A stretch of 64,000 nt of DNA from Symsagittifera roscoffensis (taxonomy: Eukaryota > Xenacoelomorpha > Acoela > Convolutidae), in assembly GCF_963678635.1 (NCBI RefSeq), contig NC_087065.1, forward strand, positions 8,891,209-8,955,208. Direction: 5' to 3'. Of the stretch, positions 61,106 through 64,000 are shown piece after piece. A model generated the notes under the pieces. The model was not told the origin of the DNA. It did not search any database and worked only from the letters and a program-made list of their open reading frames with translations. Positions within the stretch are counted from its first letter, which is position 1. Each line of letters starts with the position of its first letter. A program made the position numbers and the translations under genes.

Positions 61106-61430
61106 ATTTATAAAAAGTCATTATTGTGTTACTCACTATTTTTTATTCGTTTTAAAGCTTCTCGTTGGCGGTTTTTGCTCGTGTTCGAGAAATGGGGCTT
61201 CGCCTCAGCTTAGATTTTTGTGACAACCAGTGGTTCATTTAAGTAAATTTGAGGGCTCTTTTCGAGTTTCCCACCCCCTTCGGAAAATTACAAAATTAAG
61301 CTGTTAAAAATTTTTCACACGACATCTAGCATGCAAGAAATGTTGTAAAAATTTGTTCACTTGTTCACGCTGACACGTTTTCATGCAGTTTATATTGAGA
61401 AAAGTCAGAAAAGAGCCCAAGGCTCTTTTT
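61106..61430. other. Stretch with no recognised gene
   Basis: A/T-rich, with a short hairpin-like GGGGCTTCGCC near 61193 that recalls the SINE 3' end. No gene or full element could be supported. Confidence 0.3.
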
Positions 61431-61665
61431 TCCTTCCCCCCCCCCACCTGCAAATTTTTTTATGTAAATTTGTTGACCACATTGTCCAATTGTTATGAAA
61501 ATTTACATGCAGACTAATAAAGCCACGCAAACATATTTGGTCTTCATACTCAACCTCGTAAAACCACTCGTTACACTAATAAGTTGAAACTGGCGTGAGG
61601 TGGGGGGGGGGGGGGGTGGAAGGAAACAGAGCCGAGCCCAGTTGACCACCAAACAGGATTGGAAT
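61430..61665 (+). repeat. Interspersed repeat family, copy 1
   Basis: Landmarks in order: C-run, CACCTGCAAATTTTTT, CACATTGTCCAATTGTTAT, AGACTAATAAAGCC, CAAACATATTTGGTCTTCAT, GTAAAACCACTCGTTACAC, GTGAGGTGG plus G-run, AACAGAGCC. Three more copies follow in the next 2.2 kb. Confidence 0.65.
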
Positions 61666-62092
61666 AGCCTAAATATAATTAGCATTGCCAGGTTTGACAA
61701 CAATTAGCTCATTTGGTTCATCTGATAATGAAAGGAAAAAGAGCAGAGCCCCCAAGTCTGCGTATGGCCTCAATGAGTAGACTTAGAATATGAGATGAGC
61801 AATTTAGCGCACGTGCTCATGATTACAAACATTTGCCATTATTTTTCTGTGACTTCACATCTCTTTCCATTGCAAGTGAATCATTCCAGCCGTCAATCCA
61901 TCGGGAGTCTAAAAGAAGCAGCCGATTACGAAGAACGGAGATCTAATATTGATCAGAGAAACAAGCAGCGACCAGCTATCTCTTTTTCGTACATATTTAT
62001 GGGGCTCTTTTCCACTCCCTCGAAACAACCTTTCAAACTTTCGATTTTGTAGTTGTTCTACGTGTTATTATGGCTAAACGCGTGATCTTACT

Positions 62093-62466
62093 AGGTAAAG
62101 TATGAAGAAAAAATTTGTAAGAAGAAAGTGGAAAAGAGTCCGTTTTTTAAGCACTAAAAATGATCTGATCTTTTAGCCCCGGTTTTTATAAGTACCAAAA
62201 TGAAAAGTTGGACCCATTTGGGCTCTTTTCCAGTCCCCTTTTGGCTCTTTTCCAGTCCCCCTTTGGCTCTTCTCCCCTTATAGGTAAAGTATGAAGAAAA
62301 AATTTGTGAGAAGAAAATGGAAAAGAGTCCGTTTTTTAAGCTCTAAAAATGATCTGATCTTTTGGCCCCGGTTTTTATATGTACAAAATTGAAAAGTTGG
62401 ACCCATTTGGGCTCTTTTCCAGTCCCTCTTTGGCTCTTTTCCAGTCCCCCTTTGGCTCTTCCCCCC
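62093..62466 (+). repeat. Tandem duplication, 189 bp period, two copies
   Basis: AGGTAAAGTATGAAGAAAAAA begins each copy (62093 and 62282). Both contain GAAAAGAGTCCG, AATGATCTGATCTTTT, AGTTGGACCCATTTGGGC and two or three GGCTCTTTTCCAGTCCC motifs. The second ends in a long C-run. Very few differences separate the copies. Confidence 0.85.
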
Positions 62467-62579
62467 CCCCCCCCCCCACCTGAAAAATTTCACTCACGTT
62501 ACAAATATCTACGTAAAATTGCTTTTGATGCTCTAAACTGTAAAAAAAAACTTGTCAGCATGATCAAGTGAACATATCG

Positions 62580-62765
62580 CTACAACATTTTACCTGCAAA
62601 TTACGAGGGAGGAGGGGGGGGGGGGGGGGTGGTAAACTGTTTCAGTAACAGTTTTGTTCACATATCTTGATTTTCATGAAAACTGACCTACGGATTAATG
62701 AAGCCATGACAAACATATTTGGTCTTCGGCGCTTCCATTTTTCTCCCACATTCGAGTTTTTTTCA
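62580..62765 (+). repeat. Interspersed repeat family, copy 2 (shorter)
   Basis: TACCTGCAAATTACG, a G-run, GTTCACATATCTTGATTTTC, GGATTAATGAAGCCATGACA, then AACATATTTGGTCTTCG. The 3' half diverges. Confidence 0.5.
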
Positions 62766-63002
62766 TTTTCATAACTGTTTTACATGTCATAACGGCTAAA
62801 TGCGTGATATTACGATGTAAAATATGCTGAAAAATCTATTCACAATTGTTGATTTGTACACCATGCATCATTTCATTGACTTACGACAAAATTAAAACAG
62901 TTCTTGCAACTTGAAATTAAACGTGGGGGGATTGGAAAAGCGCCTGGTCTTCATAGTGAAGCATGAAAAACGTGTCGCTACACCATATTTTGCGCTCTTT
63001 TT

Positions 63003-63193
63003 CCTTACACCTTTACCTGCGAAGTTTTTCTAATAAAAGTACCGTTCACATTGTCCTATTATTGCAAAAATTGGCAAGTTTCCTAATTACGCCCTGACAA
63101 ACATATTTGGTACTCATTGAAAACGTTCTTAAACCCTTCGTTACACCTTAAAATTGATGCTGATGTGAGATGGAGGGAACGAAAAAGAGCCAT
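63003..63193 (+). repeat. Interspersed repeat family, copy 3
   Basis: ACCTGCGAAGTTTTTC, TTCACATTGTCCTATTATTG, GCCCTGACAAACATATTTGG, AAACCCTTCGTTACACCTTA, AAATTGATGCTGATGTGAG, AAAAAGAGCCATC. Confidence 0.65.
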
Positions 63194-63281
63194 CATTTCC
63201 ACCATTTGCAAAGGTTTATATTGCACGGTATTTGAGAAACTGGAAGAAAAGAAACCATCACAGAAACAGTATATCTGAAAT

Positions 63282-63425
63282 ATGGCCCCTCACAGAGTGA
63301 CTACACGTGCTGTTCTGTTCACCTCAAGGACGTTGATTGGGTGCCTTGAACTTTTTCTGGTGTTGGTCGCAATACCAGGTGTTCAAACGGAATACCCCAA
63401 ATGCGGAGAAGGCCTATCTTACCAG
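63282..63425 (+). CDS. Possible first coding exon with a signal peptide
   Basis: An ATG in good context (AATATGGCC) opens 48 codons that end TACCAG|GTTTTT, a possible donor. The peptide starts MAPHRVTTRAVLFTSRTL, then a hydrophobic core CLELFLVLVAIPGVQT, then EYPKCGEGLSYQ. This is the layout of a signal peptide with cleavage near residue 36 and the start of a Cys-containing secreted or extracellular domain. Composition is more balanced than the surroundings. A stronger donor-like CACAG|GTAGGT lies at 63484, but the same site also looks like an acceptor. The family is unknown and the rest of the gene would lie beyond the window or undetected within it. Confidence 0.4.
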
Positions 63426-63610
63426 GTTTTTGAACTATTTTGTTTCTTTTGTTTCTTTTTAACCCTCCCTATTTTTACTCACAGGTAGGTTTCTGATCTG
63501 AAAGTTTTTCAGTTTCTTGCGTTCAGCTCCCTTGTTGGGCGTCCACGTCGTCTTCCTGTAAAAAAAACGTATTGTAAATTTTTGAATCCAGTGGTTACAA
63601 ATTTGATTAG

Positions 63611-63815
63611 GTTACCAACCCCCCCCCCCCCCCCTCAGCTGCAAAACTTTACTACTCAACTTACTGTTCTCGCTGTCCGATTGTTACAAAAATAGCCATA
63701 TAGACTAATTAGGTTATGTCAAACGTATTTTACTTCCATTCTGCACATTGTAAAACCCCTTGTGACACCATAAAATTGATGCTTATGTGAGGTGGCGGAG
63801 AGAAAAAGAGCCAAA
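63611..63815 (+). repeat. Interspersed repeat family, copy 4
   Basis: C-run, CTCAGCTGCAAAACTTT, CTGTCCGATTGTTACAAAAA, AGACTAATTAGGTTATGTCA, GTAAAACCCCTTGTGACACC, AAAATTGATGCTTATGTGAG, AAAAAGAGCC. Confidence 0.65.
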
Positions 63816-64000
63816 AGTTTTGCATTAGGATCGCATTGATTCATCTGCAGACATTTATTATTGATATTTTATAACAAAGAATATGGCTCTTTTCCAGTCC
63901 CTCCTCGTAAAATCCCCCCTCAAAACTTGTTTACATTAAAAGTCATTAGAAATGAGCTCACGTACATCAGGAAAAATCAAAGAAGGGCAACTAGAAAAAA

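Overview
The window is nuclear DNA of an animal, most likely an invertebrate. It holds one spliced gene for methylenetetrahydrofolate reductase of animal domain layout, tRNA-derived SINE-like elements, a decayed BEL/Pao retrotransposon fragment, and a very large AT-rich satellite array. There is no operon structure, ribosome-binding site or other bacterial feature. I cannot name the species; a crustacean-like arthropod is a weak guess from the look of the protein.

Layout. (1) About 561-1003: possible 3' terminal exon and poly(A) signal of an unidentified upstream gene. (2) About 1281-2013: a diverged dispersed repeat. (3) 2595-8679: MTHFR on the + strand in five coding exons (2595-2914, 5069-5307, 5905-6974, 7136-7519, 8521-8679). 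They join in frame at every junction to give 723 codons, with the catalytic and the SAM-binding regulatory domains both complete. Intron 1 carries copies of the dispersed repeat and a roughly 1 kb imperfect palindrome with tRNA-like sequence in each arm; intron 4 carries a SINE-like element. (4) 8680-11100: MTHFR 3' region, another dispersed-repeat copy, and two more SINE copies in opposite orientation. (5) About 11551-60112: a head-to-tail tandem array of a 1.1-1.16 kb monomer, about 43 copies counting partial ones, roughly 76% of the window. (6) About 60301-61105: minus-strand remnant of a BEL/Pao pol (integrase plus C-terminal domain) with frameshifts and stops. (7) 61130-64000: an interspersed repeat family, a 189 bp tandem duplication, and a possible signal-peptide first exon at 63282-63425.

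The most interesting signal is the array and where it came from. The first 390 bp or so of each monomer are recognisably a shortened form of a dispersed element whose diverged copies lie upstream of MTHFR, in its intron 1 and just downstream of it. The array therefore looks like a local transposon-derived satellite amplified next to its relatives. It records its own history: a 4-monomer block duplicated at 4.55 kb, a 3-monomer block duplicated at 3.50 kb, mosaic conversion patches, a copy of the left flank inside the array, and junctions that recur at the same two monomer positions.

All coordinates and alignments were read by eye, so boundaries of diverged repeats are good to tens of bases only. 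No database search was possible.
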